Below, in pieces: positions 27,014-37,172 of a stretch of 64,000 bases of DNA. The position numbers were made by a program, and so were the translations under genes. The DNA comes from Phyllobacterium sophorae (GTDB lineage Bacteria; Pseudomonadota; Alphaproteobacteria; Rhizobiales; Rhizobiaceae): contig NZ_PGGM01000002.1 of assembly GCF_003010965.1 (NCBI RefSeq), forward strand, positions 682,001 through 746,000. The letters run 5' to 3'. Positions within the stretch are counted from its first letter, which is position 1; each line of letters opens with the position of its first letter. The notes under the pieces were generated by a model. That model had not been told where the DNA came from, searched no databases, and was given only the letters and a program-made list of their open reading frames with translations.

Positions 27014-27036
27014 ACCCCGGCTCGTGCCGGGGTCTT
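27014..27036. terminator. Bidirectional terminator between the metalloprotease and glnA
   Basis: ACCCCGGC (27014-27021) and GCCGGGGT (27026-27033) pair over a TCGT loop, followed by CTTT on the plus strand; on the minus strand the stem runs into TTTTAG. It lies between the two convergent stop codons. Confidence 0.85.
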
Positions 27037-27057
27037 TCCTCGTGGAATGTGGTCCAA

Positions 27058-28467
27058 TCAGACCGAATAGTACATGTCGTACTCGACCGGATGCGGGGTC
27101 ATTTCGAAACGCATCACTTCGGCCATCTTCAATTCGATGAAGCTGTCGATCTGATCGTCATCGAACACGCCGCCGGCCTTCAGGAAGCCGCGATCCTTGT
27201 CGAGGCTCTGCAGGGCTTCACGCAGCGAGCCGCAGACGGTCGGGATCTTCTTGAGCTCCTTCGCAGGAAGGTCATAGAGGTCCTTGTCCATCGGTTGGCC
27301 GGGATGGATCTTGTTCTTGATGCCGTCGAGGCCGGCCATCAGCATCGCGGCGAAGCCGAGGTAGGGGTTGGCTGTCGGATCCGGGAAGCGGATTTCAACG
27401 CGCTTGGACTTCGGCGAGGAGCCGAAAGGAATACGGCATGACGCGGAGCGGTTGCGCGCTGAATAGGCCAGCAGAACCGGAGCCTCATAACCTGGAACCA
27501 GACGCTTGTAGGAGTTGGTCGAAGGGTTGGTGAAGGCATTGATCGCCTTGGCATGCTTGATGATGCCGCCGATGAAGAACAGGCAGTTTTCCGAAAGGCC
27601 CGCATATTCATTGCCCGCGAAAGTCGGCTTGCCATCCTTCCAGATCGACATGTGAACGTGCATGCCCGAACCGTTGTCGCCGAAAATCGGCTTCGGCATG
27701 AAGGTTGCGGTCTTGCCATAGGCATTGGCGACCTGATGCACGACATACTTGTAGATCAGCATCTTGTCGGCGTTGCGGGTGAGGGCGTCGAACTTGATGC
27801 CAAGTTCGTGCTGGGCAGCGGCCACTTCGTGATGGTGCTTTTCAACGCGCACGCCCATTTCGGTCAGAACCGTGAGCATTTCCGAGCGCATGTCCTGCGC
27901 GCTGTCGATTGGCGGTACGGGGAAGTACCCGCCCTTGACGCGCGGACGGTGACCAAGGTTTCCGGTTTCATAGTCGGTGTCGTCATTGGACGGCAGTTCG
28001 GTGGAGTCGAGTTTGAAGCCCGTATTGTATGGATCAGCCTTGTACTTGACGTCGTCGAAGACAAAGAATTCAGCTTCGGGGCCGACGAAGATTGTGTCGC
28101 CGATGCCTTCGGCCTTCATGTAGGCTTCGGCCTTCTTGGCGGTTCCGCGTGGATCGCGATTGTAGGATTCACCGGAAATCGGATCGAGAATGTCGCAAAG
28201 GATAACCATCGTCGACTGGGCGAAGAAGGGGTCCATGTGAACCGTATCGGTGTCTGGCATGAGCACCATGTCGGACTCGTTAATGGCCTTCCAGCCAGCA
28301 ATGGAGGAGCCGTCGAACATGACACCGTCGGCAAACATATCTTCATCGACTTCGGCAATGTCCATCGTCACGTGCTGCAACTTCCCCTTTGGATCGGTGA
28401 AGCGGAGGTCAAGGAACTTTACGTCGTTGTCCTTGATCTGTTTCAGAATATCTTTGGCGGTCGTCAT
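27058..28467 (-). CDS. glnA: Glutamine synthetase type I
   Basis: 469-residue GS-I, the ATP-dependent ligase that makes glutamine from glutamate and ammonia. Seen are [19 protein letters not shown] at about residue 50, the glutamate/ATP-site segment [16 protein letters not shown], and the adenylylation-site region [15 protein letters not shown] with its Tyr, which marks the GlnE-regulated beta subtype. It lies 71 bases downstream of glnB in the same direction and is probably transcribed with it from the sigma-54 promoter. Confidence 0.98.
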   Translation of the reverse strand: MTTAKDILKQIKDNDVKFLDLRFTDPKGKLQHVTMDIAEVDEDMFADGVMFDGSSIAGWKAINESDMVLMPDTDTVHMDPFFAQSTMVILCDILDPISGESYNRDPRGTAKKAEAYMKAEGIGDTIFVGPEAEFFVFDDVKYKADPYNTGFKLDSTELPSNDDTDYETGNLGHRPRVKGGYFPVPPIDSAQDMRSEMLTVLTEMGVRVEKHHHEVAAAQHELGIKFDALTRNADKMLIYKYVVHQVANAYGKTATFMPKPIFGDNGSGMHVHMSIWKDGKPTFAGNEYAGLSENCLFFIGGIIKHAKAINAFTNPSTNSYKRLVPGYEAPVLLAYSARNRSASCRIPFGSSPKSKRVEIRFPDPTANPYLGFAAMLMAGLDGIKNKIHPGQPMDKDLYDLPAKELKKIPTVCGSLREALQSLDKDRGFLKAGGVFDDDQIDSFIELKMAEVMRFEMTPHPVEYDMYYSV

Positions 28468-28538
28468 GTCAATTTTCCTTATTCAGCGACGATGAAGGTT
28501 GTTGCCGGCGCGAACGCACCTGCAGATGGGTGTGGGGA

Positions 28539-28892
<354 letters not shown>

Positions 28893-28936
28893 CTATGCAT
28901 AGCAACGGGCCTCTTGCCCGCTTGCCACAACAAAAA

Positions 28937-28952
28937 GCAGGAAGCATGCCAA
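28937..28952 (-). promoter_or_regulatory. Sigma-54 promoter of glnB-glnA
   Basis: On the minus strand the sequence is TTGGCATGCTTCCTGC, with the invariant GG (-24) and GC (-12) ten bases apart and flanking TTGGCA as in the consensus. The start of transcription would fall near 28925, leaving a leader of about 48 bases before glnB. A possible NtrC half-site, TTGGTGC, is at 29024-29030, about 100 bases upstream of that start. Confidence 0.82.
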
Positions 28953-29080
28953 CTGGCCTCCCGGGTGGAAATAAATCCATGAATAGGATTTTATCGGGGA
29001 AGAAACGTAAATTCCTTCAACCTTTGGTGCGCTGCTACCGCAATAAGCCACTCGCCATCAACCGAAGTTGATGAAAAAAG

Positions 29081-29093
29081 ATGCAAGTTGCAT
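29081..29093. promoter_or_regulatory. ATGCAAGTTGCAT dyad upstream of glnB
   Basis: A perfect inverted repeat ATGCAA-G-TTGCAT in the AT-rich 3' flank of the DUF72 gene, about 160 bases upstream of the inferred glnB transcription start. It may be a regulator site. No family is assigned. Confidence 0.35.
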
Positions 29094-29132
29094 ATAAAAT
29101 AGGCGGCACGTGCTTGCTGGCGCGCACAATTA

Positions 29133-29936
29133 CTACGCAACGCGCTCTTTCAACGCCCGTGCTGCCTGCGGAGCGCGCACTTTGCCTTCATGGATGAAAT
29201 AAACGAAAACATCCCGGGCTCGTCTCTTTGCGTGCTCATCCGGCGAGGCGAGCGGCAGGTCATCAGGTTCGCCGCCATTTGCCCAAACATTGGTGCGCTC
29301 TGCCCATTTGTCGAGCGCATCGGCTGGGTAGGCGGTCTCGATGGTATCGTCGCCCTTCTGCAGGCGGGCATATATGAAGTCCGCGGTGACATCGGCGATT
29401 TCGGGATATTCGAAATGTTCGGCATAGACCACCGCGACGCCGTTCTTGCGTGCCAGGGCGATAAAATCGGGATCGATGAAAGAAGGATTGCGGACCTCAA
29501 CGGCGTGACGCAGGGGAAGACCGTCGTGCTTCTTCGGCAGGAGTTCGAGAAAGGCGCCAAAGTCATCCGCATCGAATTTCTTGGTCGGGGCAAACTGCCA
29601 AACGACTGGCCCAAGCCGGTCGCCCAGTTCGACAATGCCGGACTTGACGAAGTATTCGATGGAATCGCCGGCTTCGGCAAGGACACGGCGGTTGGTGACG
29701 AAGCGATTGCCCTTGACCGAAAAAATGAAGCCGTCCGGGACTTGGCTGGCCCATTTGGCGAAAGTCGCCGGCTTCTGCGTGCCATAATAGGTGCTGTTGA
29801 TCTCGATTGTCTGCAGATGCTGGCCTGCGTATTCGAGTTCCTTGGTCTTGGAGAGACCTTCCGGGTAGAAGGTGCCGCGCCACGGCTCGAAAGTCCAGCC
29901 GCCAATGCCGGTTCGTATGGTTCCGCTTTCGCTCAT
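29133..29936 (-). CDS. DUF72 protein (YecE-type TIM barrel)
   Basis: 267 residues of the DUF72 family, a TIM-barrel fold of unknown activity. Typical segments are RTGIGGWTFEPWRGTFYP at the start, EINSTYYGTQKPATFAKWA and RNPSFIDPDFIALARKNGVAVV. GGAGGAG precedes the ATG. It is downstream of uvrA on the same strand, but a terminator lies between them, so it is likely separately expressed. Confidence 0.9.
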   Translation of the reverse strand: MSESGTIRTGIGGWTFEPWRGTFYPEGLSKTKELEYAGQHLQTIEINSTYYGTQKPATFAKWASQVPDGFIFSVKGNRFVTNRRVLAEAGDSIEYFVKSGIVELGDRLGPVVWQFAPTKKFDADDFGAFLELLPKKHDGLPLRHAVEVRNPSFIDPDFIALARKNGVAVVYAEHFEYPEIADVTADFIYARLQKGDDTIETAYPADALDKWAERTNVWANGGEPDDLPLASPDEHAKRRARDVFVYFIHEGKVRAPQAARALKERVA

Positions 29937-29964
29937 TCCGCTTCTCCTCCCTTCAATGCCAGAT

Positions 29965-29989
29965 TGAAAAAACCCGCCACGAGGGCGGG
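29965..29989 (-). terminator. Terminator after uvrA
   Basis: On the minus strand CCCGCC (29989-29984) and GGCGGG (29978-29973) pair over a five-base loop and run into TTTTTTC. It starts a few bases after the uvrA stop. Confidence 0.88.
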
Positions 29990-29996
29990 CTTCAGG

Positions 29997-32918
29997 TCAT
30001 TCCGCGGCCGCCTGCACCTTGTGTCCGGGACGCCGGCGCAGAAGCTCCTTGAGGAACTGACCAGTATAGGAGCGGTCGACTTCGACAATGTCCTCCGGCC
30101 GGCCAACAGCGACAATCTCGCCGCCGCCATCACCGCCATGCGGTCCAAGGTCGATTACCCAGTCGGCCGTCTTGATGACCTCGAGATTGTGCTCGATGAC
30201 GACGACGGTATTGCCTTGATCCACCAGTTCATGCAGGACTTCAAGAAGCTTCGCTACATCGTGGAAATGCAAGCCAGTTGTTGGCTCATCGAGGATGTAG
30301 AGCGTGCGGCCGGTCGCCTTGCGCGACAATTCCTTGGCGAGCTTTATGCGCTGCGCTTCGCCGCCGGACAGGGTATTGGCCTGTTGACCGACATGGATAT
30401 AACCGAGGCCGACCTTGGCAAGTGTCTGCAGCTTGTCGCGTACTGCCGGAACTGCGGCGAAGAACTCGGCACCTTCCTCGACGGTCATATCGAGCACGTC
30501 GGCGATCGACTTGCCCTTGAACAGAACCTCCAGCGTCTCGCGGTTGTAGCGCTTGCCATGGCAGACATCGCAGGTGACATAAACGTCCGGCAGGAAGTGC
30601 ATCTCGATCTTGATCACGCCATCGCCCTGGCAGGCTTCGCAGCGCCCGCCCTTGACGTTAAAGGAGAAGCGGCCGGGCTGATAGCCACGTGCCTTCGCCT
30701 CGGGGAGACCGGCAAACCAGTCGCGGATCGGAGTAAAAGCGCCTGTGTAAGTTGCCGGGTTGGAGCGCGGCGTGCGGCCGATCGGCGATTGGTCGATATC
30801 GATGACCTTGTCGAGAAATTCCAGCCCGTCGATGCGGTCATGGTCAGCAGGATGTTCGCGCGATCCCATGATGCGGCGCGATGCGGCCTTGAACAGCGTT
30901 TCGATCAGGAATGTCGATTTGCCGCCACCGGAAACGCCGGTCACGGCGGTGAATGTGCCAAGTGGAATCTCTGCGGAGACGTTCTTGAGATTGTTGCCGC
31001 GCGCACCGACGATCTTGATGCGCTTCTTGGTTGTCTTGCGCCGCTCCGATGGCACAGCCACCTCTATGGCTCCGGACAGATATTGGCCGGTGAGCGATTT
31101 CGGGCTGGCCATGATATCGGCGGGCGACCCTTGCGCAATGATCTCGCCGCCATGAATACCTGCGGCCGGACCAATATCGACAACATAGTCGGCGGTGAGG
31201 ATCGCATCTTCATCGTGCTCGACGACGATAACGGTATTGCCGAGATCGCGCAGGTGGCGCAGGGTCTTCAACAGTTGCTCGTTGTCGCGCTGATGCAGCC
31301 CGATGGACGGCTCGTCGAGCACATAGAGCACACCCGTAAGGCCCGACCCGATCTGCGAGGCCAGGCGGATACGCTGGCTTTCGCCGCCGGACAAGGTTCC
31401 GGAATTGCGCGACAGCGCCAGATAGTCGAGACCGACATCGTTGAGGAAGCGCAAGCGCTCGCGAATTTCCTTGAGGATACGTGCCGCAATCTCGGTCTGT
31501 TTTTCGTTGAACGTCTTGTCGATTTCGCGGAACCAGGCGTCGGCATGGCGAATGGACTTCTCGGTGATCTGACCGATATGCATGCCGCCGATTTTCACGG
31601 CCAATGCTTCAGGCTTCAGCCGGTAGCCATTGCAGGCAGGACAGGGGGTGCCGGACATGAAGCGCTCGATCTCTTCGCGCGACCAGGCAGAGTCGGTCTC
31701 CTTCCAGCGCCGCTCGAGATTTGGAATGACACCTTCGAACGGCTTGGTGGTGCGATAGGAACGCAGGCCGTCATCATAGGCGAACTGCACCTCACGGCTG
31801 CCCGTGCCGTAGAGAATGGCCTGCTGCGCCTCCTCGTTCAGATCGCTCCAGCGGTCGCCAAGCTTGAAGCCATAGGCAGCGCCAAGGGCATCCAGCGTCT
31901 GATTGTAATAGGGCGAGCTCGATTTCGACCACGGGGCAATTGCACCATTCTTCAGCGTCAGACTCTCATCCGGCACGATCATCGTCGGATCGATCGCCTT
32001 CTGCGTGCCAAGGCCATCGCAGGTGGGGCAGGCGCCGAAGGGATTGTTGAACGAGAACAGGCGCGGCTCGATTTCCGAAATGGTGAAGCCCGAAACCGGG
32101 CAAGCGAATTTTTCCGAGAACATCAGCCGCTCATGGGTATCGTTCTTGGACTTGTTGGCGGATTCACTCGATGTTTCGTCAGCCGGAAGCGGCTTATCGG
32201 CAAATTCCGCAACGGCAATGCCGTCGGCCAGCTTCAGGGAAGTTTCAAGACTATCCGCCAAGCGGGCGGCAATATCGGACCGCACGATGATACGGTCGAC
32301 CACGACGTCGATATCGTGCTTGTATTTCTTGTCGAGTGCAGGGACATCGGCGATCTCGTAGAAAATGCCGTCAACTTTCACGCGCTGGAAGCCGCGCTTC
32401 TGGAGGTCGGCCATTTCCTTGCGATACTCGCCCTTACGGCCGCGGACGATTGGCGCAAGAACAAACAGGCGAGTGCCCTCTTCAAGCGCGAGAACGCGGT
32501 CGACCATCTGGCTTACAGTCTGGCTTTCGATCGGCAGACCGGTTGCCGGAGAATAGGGGATGCCGACACGCGCGTAGAGCAGGCGCAGATAGTCGTAGAT
32601 TTCCGTGACAGTGCCAACCGTCGACCGCGGGTTGCGGCTGGTTGTCTTCTGCTCAATGGAAATAGCCGGAGAGAGACCGTCGATCTGATCCACGTCCGGC
32701 TTCTGCATCATCTCGAGAAACTGCCGCGCATAGGCGGACAGGCTCTCGACATAGCGCCTCTGCCCTTCGGCATAGATCGTGTCGAATGCGAGCGACGACT
32801 TCCCCGATCCGGACAGGCCGGTCATGACAATCAGCTTGTCGCGCGGCAGGTCGAGATCAATGTTCTTCAAATTGTGTTCGCGGGCGCCGCGAATGGAAAT
32901 GTATTTCTGATCGCTCAT
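29997..32918 (-). CDS. uvrA: UvrABC excinuclease subunit A
   Basis: 973 residues, the damage-recognition ATPase of nucleotide excision repair. Two ABC modules are present: Walker [10 protein letters not shown] at 34-42 and GVSGGGKST near residue 660, with [12 protein letters not shown] and [15 protein letters not shown] signatures. The second zinc module CEACQGDG...CDVCHGK is complete; the first reads CPVS(273-276)...CPTC(297-300), lacking one Cys. The ATG at 32918 ([11 protein letters not shown]) is preferred; the frame is open to a GTG at 32942. A LexA box lies 154 bases upstream. Confidence 0.97.
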   Translation of the reverse strand: MSDQKYISIRGAREHNLKNIDLDLPRDKLIVMTGLSGSGKSSLAFDTIYAEGQRRYVESLSAYARQFLEMMQKPDVDQIDGLSPAISIEQKTTSRNPRSTVGTVTEIYDYLRLLYARVGIPYSPATGLPIESQTVSQMVDRVLALEEGTRLFVLAPIVRGRKGEYRKEMADLQKRGFQRVKVDGIFYEIADVPALDKKYKHDIDVVVDRIIVRSDIAARLADSLETSLKLADGIAVAEFADKPLPADETSSESANKSKNDTHERLMFSEKFACPVSGFTISEIEPRLFSFNNPFGACPTCDGLGTQKAIDPTMIVPDESLTLKNGAIAPWSKSSSPYYNQTLDALGAAYGFKLGDRWSDLNEEAQQAILYGTGSREVQFAYDDGLRSYRTTKPFEGVIPNLERRWKETDSAWSREEIERFMSGTPCPACNGYRLKPEALAVKIGGMHIGQITEKSIRHADAWFREIDKTFNEKQTEIAARILKEIRERLRFLNDVGLDYLALSRNSGTLSGGESQRIRLASQIGSGLTGVLYVLDEPSIGLHQRDNEQLLKTLRHLRDLGNTVIVVEHDEDAILTADYVVDIGPAAGIHGGEIIAQGSPADIMASPKSLTGQYLSGAIEVAVPSERRKTTKKRIKIVGARGNNLKNVSAEIPLGTFTAVTGVSGGGKSTFLIETLFKAASRRIMGSREHPADHDRIDGLEFLDKVIDIDQSPIGRTPRSNPATYTGAFTPIRDWFAGLPEAKARGYQPGRFSFNVKGGRCEACQGDGVIKIEMHFLPDVYVTCDVCHGKRYNRETLEVLFKGKSIADVLDMTVEEGAEFFAAVPAVRDKLQTLAKVGLGYIHVGQQANTLSGGEAQRIKLAKELSRKATGRTLYILDEPTTGLHFHDVAKLLEVLHELVDQGNTVVVIEHNLEVIKTADWVIDLGPHGGDGGGEIVAVGRPEDIVEVDRSYTGQFLKELLRRRPGHKVQAAAE

Positions 32919-33348
32919 GTCTGTTTGCCTTTGAGAGGGCACGCTATTCTGGAAGGAGGTACTGCCCTCTGGCGAGAGGCTTTCCTATATTTAGAAAGTC
33001 CCTGCCGTTTTGCGAGGTCAAACCCTGATGGAATCACCATAGCCATGTTGACATTGTTAGAGCAAGTGATAGAACAAAAAAAGAACAAATCGCGCAAGTC
33101 ATGCTGACATTGAGTGAAAGCTGTCGCAGTCTCATGGTTGCCCGCGAAAACCTTGTGAAAGATGGCGATTGACGGGCGGCGGGCGTTGAAAGTCTCCTGA
33201 CAAATCTGGCAGGAGCGTTTCGCAAGGCGTCAATGCTGATATGGCCAGGAACGGTATATTGTGGATAGCGGTAATCAGTTGCCCGCCATGAATGCGGCTT
33301 CTGTATGATGGCGCAAATTTTAAAATCGGAATTTACGGAGTTTAAATC
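32919..33348. other. uvrA-ssb divergent intergenic region
   Basis: This 430-base gap separates the divergent uvrA and ssb genes. It holds the GAAC-N7-GAAC LexA box at 33072-33086 and a TATATT hexamer at 33255-33260 that could be a -10 for ssb, although a matching -35 is not obvious. No coding sequence with a good start was seen; the short frames that cross it are shadows of neighbouring genes. Confidence 0.55.
33072..33086. promoter_or_regulatory. LexA (SOS) box
   Basis: GAAC at 33072-33075 and GAAC at 33083-33086, separated by exactly seven A bases, match the alphaproteobacterial LexA consensus GTTC-N7-GTTC (read on the other strand). It lies between uvrA and ssb and so probably puts uvrA, and perhaps ssb, under SOS control. 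Confidence 0.85.
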
Positions 33349-33876
33349 ATGGCAGGCAGTGTCAACAAGGTCATTTTGGTAGGAAATCTTGGCGCTGACC
33401 CGGAAGTCCGGCGGTTGGGTTCGGGTGACCCGGTCGTTAATCTCCGCATTGCGACGTCGGAAAGCTGGCGCGACAAGAACAGCGGTGAACGCAAGGAAAA
33501 GACTGAATGGCATAGCGTTGTCATCTTCAATGACAATCTGGCCAAGGTTGCCGAGCAGTATTTGAAGAAGGGCATGAAGGTCTATCTCGAAGGTGCGCTG
33601 CAGACCCGCAAGTGGCAGGACCAGACGGGCAATGACCGCTATTCGACGGAAGTCGTTTTGCAGAAATTCCGCGGCGAGTTGCAGATGCTCGATTCACGCG
33701 GCGAGGGCGCCGGAGCTGGCGGCGGCCGTTCGTTCGACAACAATTCGAGCCGTGGCCAGGTCTCGGACAACGACTACGGCTCCGATTTCGGTCGCTCCAG
33801 CGCTTCATCCAGCAGCTCATCCAGCGCAAGCGGCGGGAATTTCTCGCGCGATCTCGACGATGAAATCCCGTTCTGA
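33349..33876 (+). CDS. ssb: Single-stranded DNA-binding protein
   Basis: 175 residues. An N-terminal OB fold ([33 protein letters not shown], about 1-110) is followed by a Gly/Ser-rich disordered linker and the acidic tip DLDDEIPF that recruits repair proteins. ACGGAG lies before the ATG. It is divergent from uvrA, the standard arrangement in many bacteria. Confidence 0.97.
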   Translation: MAGSVNKVILVGNLGADPEVRRLGSGDPVVNLRIATSESWRDKNSGERKEKTEWHSVVIFNDNLAKVAEQYLKKGMKVYLEGALQTRKWQDQTGNDRYSTEVVLQKFRGELQMLDSRGEGAGAGGGRSFDNNSSRGQVSDNDYGSDFGRSSASSSSSSSASGGNFSRDLDDEIPF

Positions 33877-33922
33877 CAACTGGACGGATCAGACAGCGGA
33901 TGAATAGTGCAAACGCCCGGTC

Positions 33923-34360
33923 ATGATCAGTGATCTGGGCGTTTACGCCGGACTTTTTTCGATTGCTTTCGCTGCCGCTACCGTTCTGCCGATGCAATCG
34001 GAAGCGGCGCTCGCCGGCCTTCTCCTCAGCGATGCCTATTCACCGGCAGTTCTGATTGGCGTTGCCAGCGTTGGCAATGTGCTCGGCTCAATCGTCAACT
34101 GGCTGCTTGGCCGCGGAATCGACCGGTTCCGCGATCGCAAATGGTTTCCCGCCAGTCAGGCGCAGCTTGATCGGGCTGCGTCCTGGTATCAACGCTACGG
34201 CAAATGGACGCTTCTTTTGAGTTGGGCACCCATCATAGGTGACCCGCTGACGGTAATTGCCGGGGTATTGCGGGAGCCCCTGCTCAGCTTCGTTATCCTT
34301 GTAGCCATTGCCAAGACCGGTCGCTACCTCGCGATTCTGGCACTGACCACAGGCTTGTAA
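33923..34360 (+). CDS. YqaA-type small membrane protein (DedA/SNARE-associated superfamily)
   Basis: 145-residue inner-membrane protein with several hydrophobic segments and a loop NWLLGRGIDRFRDRKWFPAS. The motif pattern SWAPIIGDPLTVIAGVLREPL is typical of YqaA/DedA-like proteins, which have been linked to lipid flipping in related families. Its own function is unknown. It starts 46 bases after ssb and ends ten bases before the convergent DUF2000 gene. Confidence 0.8.
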   Translation: MISDLGVYAGLFSIAFAAATVLPMQSEAALAGLLLSDAYSPAVLIGVASVGNVLGSIVNWLLGRGIDRFRDRKWFPASQAQLDRAASWYQRYGKWTLLLSWAPIIGDPLTVIAGVLREPLLSFVILVAIAKTGRYLAILALTTGL

Positions 34361-34369
34361 GCTGCCGCA

Positions 34370-34777
34370 TCAGGGATGCATTTTTGCGCCTTTGGTGATT
34401 TTGTCGACCAGCTTCCTGTCAGCCCGCATGGCGATGCCAACGACCTTTGCATCATCCGGGGCGAACTGCGCGAAGACCGCGCGGTTTGCCGCATCATGGC
34501 CGGTGGAGAACATCTCCTCGACGTAGAGACAGGTTCTGATATCGCGCTCGAGCGAACGGCGGTGAATATTTGAAATCGTTGCCTGATCGGCTGCCAGCAC
34601 GATCACTGGCTGAATTGACAGGGGGTTATAGATGTTGCCAGCACGGTCGCGGTAGGGTTCGCCGATCACCTCAGGTGATTGGGCAACGATGCCGCTGGTG
34701 AGAAATGCGGCCACATTCAGCGCTTGCCAGGACGCAAGGTCGTTTCGCAGCACGATTGCAATTTTGGTATCGAACAT
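34370..34777 (-). CDS. DUF2000 family protein
   Basis: About 135 residues, DUF2000 type: MFDTKIAIVLRNDLASWQAL at the start, then VIGEPYRDRAGNIYNPL and MFSTGHDAANRAVF. The function of the family is unknown. The start at 34777 fits the family; an in-frame ATG at 34798 would add seven residues. It is divergent from the AraC gene at 34813, with about 35 bases between starts, suggesting a shared regulatory region. Confidence 0.75.
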   Translation of the reverse strand: MFDTKIAIVLRNDLASWQALNVAAFLTSGIVAQSPEVIGEPYRDRAGNIYNPLSIQPVIVLAADQATISNIHRRSLERDIRTCLYVEEMFSTGHDAANRAVFAQFAPDDAKVVGIAMRADRKLVDKITKGAKMHP

Positions 34778-34812
34778 CGATATAGGTTTCCGTGTCATGA
34801 AGAGTTGGGCTT

Positions 34813-35676
34813 ATGCTGGACGTTTTAGGCGAAGAGGCAGTGCACAGTCTTGGACGTTTGTGCGAACTACCCGGGCAGGACGCCATCCTGTCGGCACCTT
34901 CCAATCCAGGCCTTGAACGGATCGAAGCGCGCTTTGCCGGCGATGGCTACGACCTGCACCGGCATGACACCTATGCGATCGGGGTGACGCTGCACGGTGT
35001 CCAGACGTTCTGGTATCGCGGCCAGCGGCGCTATAGCCTGCCCGGCAATATCATCGTGCTTCATCCGGACGAGATCCATGACGGCGGGGCCGGTACCGAT
35101 GATGGCCTGCGCTATCGCATGCTCTATCTCGAGCCGTCGCTGGCGCTGCAGTCGCTGCGCGCCGGCTCGCTGCCGTTCGTCAAAGACCCGGTTTTCGCTG
35201 ATCCGGCCATGGCGGCCATTCTGTCGGCCGCTCTCGACAATCTTGACGAGGAATTGGATGAGTTGGCGGTCGACGATATCATTTCCCGATTGACGCAAAG
35301 CCTGGCCCGGCACGCCCGGCAGAACGTCAAGCCATTGGGGCCCGCTGCTGTGCGGCAGACGGAACTGGCGCGTGATTATCTTGAGGAACATGCCTTGCGT
35401 CTTGTCCGCTCAGGCGAGCTCGAGGCGGTAAGTGGGCTTGATCGTTACACTTTGTCCCGGCATTTCCGGGCGCTATACGCCACAAGTCCCCACCGTTTCC
35501 TGCTGATGCGCCGCCTGCAGCGGGCACGCGAGATGATCAAGGCCGGCGACCCACTGGCCGAGATCGCGGCGGCGGCGGGATTCACGGACCAGAGCCATCT
35601 CAACCGGCAATTCAAGAAAGCCTTCGGCTTGACCCCCGGACGCTGGGCAGCCCTGATCGGCGTCAATTCTGGCTAG
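34813..35676 (+). CDS. AraC-family transcriptional regulator
   Basis: 287 residues. A cupin-like sensor domain (LHRHDTYAIGVTLHG, LHPDEIHDGG) precedes two helix-turn-helix motifs (AVSGLDRYTLSRHFRAL and AAAAGFTDQSHLNRQF). It is clearly related in layout and sequence to the regulator at 15874-16710. The divergent DUF2000 gene is the most likely local target. Confidence 0.88.
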   Translation: MLDVLGEEAVHSLGRLCELPGQDAILSAPSNPGLERIEARFAGDGYDLHRHDTYAIGVTLHGVQTFWYRGQRRYSLPGNIIVLHPDEIHDGGAGTDDGLRYRMLYLEPSLALQSLRAGSLPFVKDPVFADPAMAAILSAALDNLDEELDELAVDDIISRLTQSLARHARQNVKPLGPAAVRQTELARDYLEEHALRLVRSGELEAVSGLDRYTLSRHFRALYATSPHRFLLMRRLQRAREMIKAGDPLAEIAAAAGFTDQSHLNRQFKKAFGLTPGRWAALIGVNSG

Positions 35677-35774
35677 CACACACGATACCTCAAGGCTGGT
35701 GCGCGTGTGGTGCAATTGTCCGGCCCGGCGCCGTCTGTTAGACAGGCGTTCGGTTTGTGCATCGGAGCCCTGTC

Positions 35775-37082
35775 ATGACGGAACCCCAGACGCCATCGAA
35801 TACGCGGCACCGCCTGGTCATCGTCGGTGGAGGCTTCGGTGGACTGGAGACGGTCCACAATCTTCGTAATGCCGATATAGACATCACGCTTATCGACCAG
35901 CGCAACCATCATCTGTTCCAGCCCTTGCTCTATCAGGTGGCGACTTCGACATTGGCGACATCGGAAATCGCCTGGCCGATCCGGCATCTACTGCGGAAGT
36001 ACAAGAATGTCAAAACGCTGCTGGGTACGGTCGAAGCGGTCGATACCGCCGCCAGGACCGTATCAACTGCCGATGGCGAAACGATTCCCTACGATACGCT
36101 GGTGCTGGCGACCGGTGCACGCCATGCATATTTCGGCCACGACGATTGGGAACCGTTCGCGCCCGGCTTGAAAACGCTGGAAGATGCAACGACGATCCGG
36201 CGGCGTATTCTTACTGCATTCGAAAAAGCAGAACGTGAGCCTGATCCGGCGAAGCGCGCGGAGTATCTGACATTCGTGATGATAGGTGGCGGTCCGACAG
36301 GGGTCGAGGTTGCCGGAACGATAGCCGATCTTGCCCGCGATACGTTGAAGGGTGATTTCAGGGTAATCGATCCGGCATCCGCGCGTGTCGTGCTGATCGA
36401 GGGTGGACCTAGGGTATTGCCGGCTTTCAGTGAAGACATGTCCGCCTATGCAAAGAAAGCGCTGGAAAAGCTAGGCGTGACGGTCCACCTCGGCAATCCG
36501 GTCACCGAATGCCATGCGGACGGCGTCGAATTCGGCGGACAGTCACTGCGCGCCAGGACCATCATCTGGGCAGCCGGTGTCCAGGCATCGCCCGCCGCGA
36601 AATGGCTGAATGTACCCGCAGACCGCGCCGGACGGGTCATTGTCAATGCCGACCTGACGGCACCGGGATATCCAGAGATCTTCGTCATCGGCGACACGGC
36701 CACCGTTGCCAATGGCGGCAAGGGTACGGTGCCCGGTATCGCTCCAGCAGCCAAGCAGCAGGGTGTCCATATTGCCAAGACGATCAAGGCCAGACTTGCC
36801 GGGGATAGCGCATCATCGCCATTCGTGTACCGTCACGCCGGCGATCTGGCGACGATCGGCAAACGGGCCGCGGTAACGGATTTTGGCTGGATCAAGCTCA
36901 AGGGCTACATCGCTTGGTGGCTATGGGGCCTTGCCCATATCTATTTCCTGATCGGCGTGCGCAACCGCCTGGCGGTTGCCTTGAGCTGGCTGTGGATCTC
37001 AGTGAGCGGCGCTCGCAGCGCGCGACTGATCACACAGCGGGACGCTGCAGAAGAAGCGAACATGGACGAAAGCGGAGGCTAG
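35775..37082 (+). CDS. Type II NADH dehydrogenase (NDH-2-like flavoprotein)
   Basis: 435 residues. An FAD-binding Rossmann motif VIVGGGFGGLE near residue 15 and an NADH-binding one MIGGGPTGVEVAG near residue 172 are followed by the FAD segment FVIGDTA. The C terminus is hydrophobic and aromatic (GYIAWWLWGLAHIYFLIGVRNR), the membrane-association region of non-proton-pumping NADH:quinone oxidoreductases. The ATG at 35775 has GGAG seven bases upstream; an upstream GTG at 35757 lacks a site. Its TAG stop is the first part of the repeat at 37080-37159. Confidence 0.9.
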   Translation: MTEPQTPSNTRHRLVIVGGGFGGLETVHNLRNADIDITLIDQRNHHLFQPLLYQVATSTLATSEIAWPIRHLLRKYKNVKTLLGTVEAVDTAARTVSTADGETIPYDTLVLATGARHAYFGHDDWEPFAPGLKTLEDATTIRRRILTAFEKAEREPDPAKRAEYLTFVMIGGGPTGVEVAGTIADLARDTLKGDFRVIDPASARVVLIEGGPRVLPAFSEDMSAYAKKALEKLGVTVHLGNPVTECHADGVEFGGQSLRARTIIWAAGVQASPAAKWLNVPADRAGRVIVNADLTAPGYPEIFVIGDTATVANGGKGTVPGIAPAAKQQGVHIAKTIKARLAGDSASSPFVYRHAGDLATIGKRAAVTDFGWIKLKGYIAWWLWGLAHIYFLIGVRNRLAVALSWLWISVSGARSARLITQRDAAEEANMDESGG

Positions 37083-37159
37083 AGCAGATTTTGCCAATCC
37101 CTCGACTTTGAACCAAATCCTGTACGGAAGAATGACTCCAAATAGACAAAACCTGCTCT
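37080..37159. repeat. TAGAGCA-type palindromic repeat between NDH-2 and marC
   Basis: TAGAGCAGATTTTG (37080-37093) at the left end and CAAAACCTGCTCT (37147-37159) at the right end are near-exact inverted arms of an about 80-base element. One arm recurs at 16722-16745. The TAG is the stop codon of the NDH-2 gene. As RNA the ends could pair and act as a terminator-like structure for the convergent genes. Confidence 0.65.
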
Positions 37160-37172
37160 CGCAGGGCAGCCG

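Noticed and set aside
29190-33107. An open frame of 1,305 codons on the plus strand, antisense to DUF72 and uvrA.
   Set aside because: It runs opposite two well-supported genes; its long opening follows from their codon bias. It has no family motif and no credible ribosome binding site.
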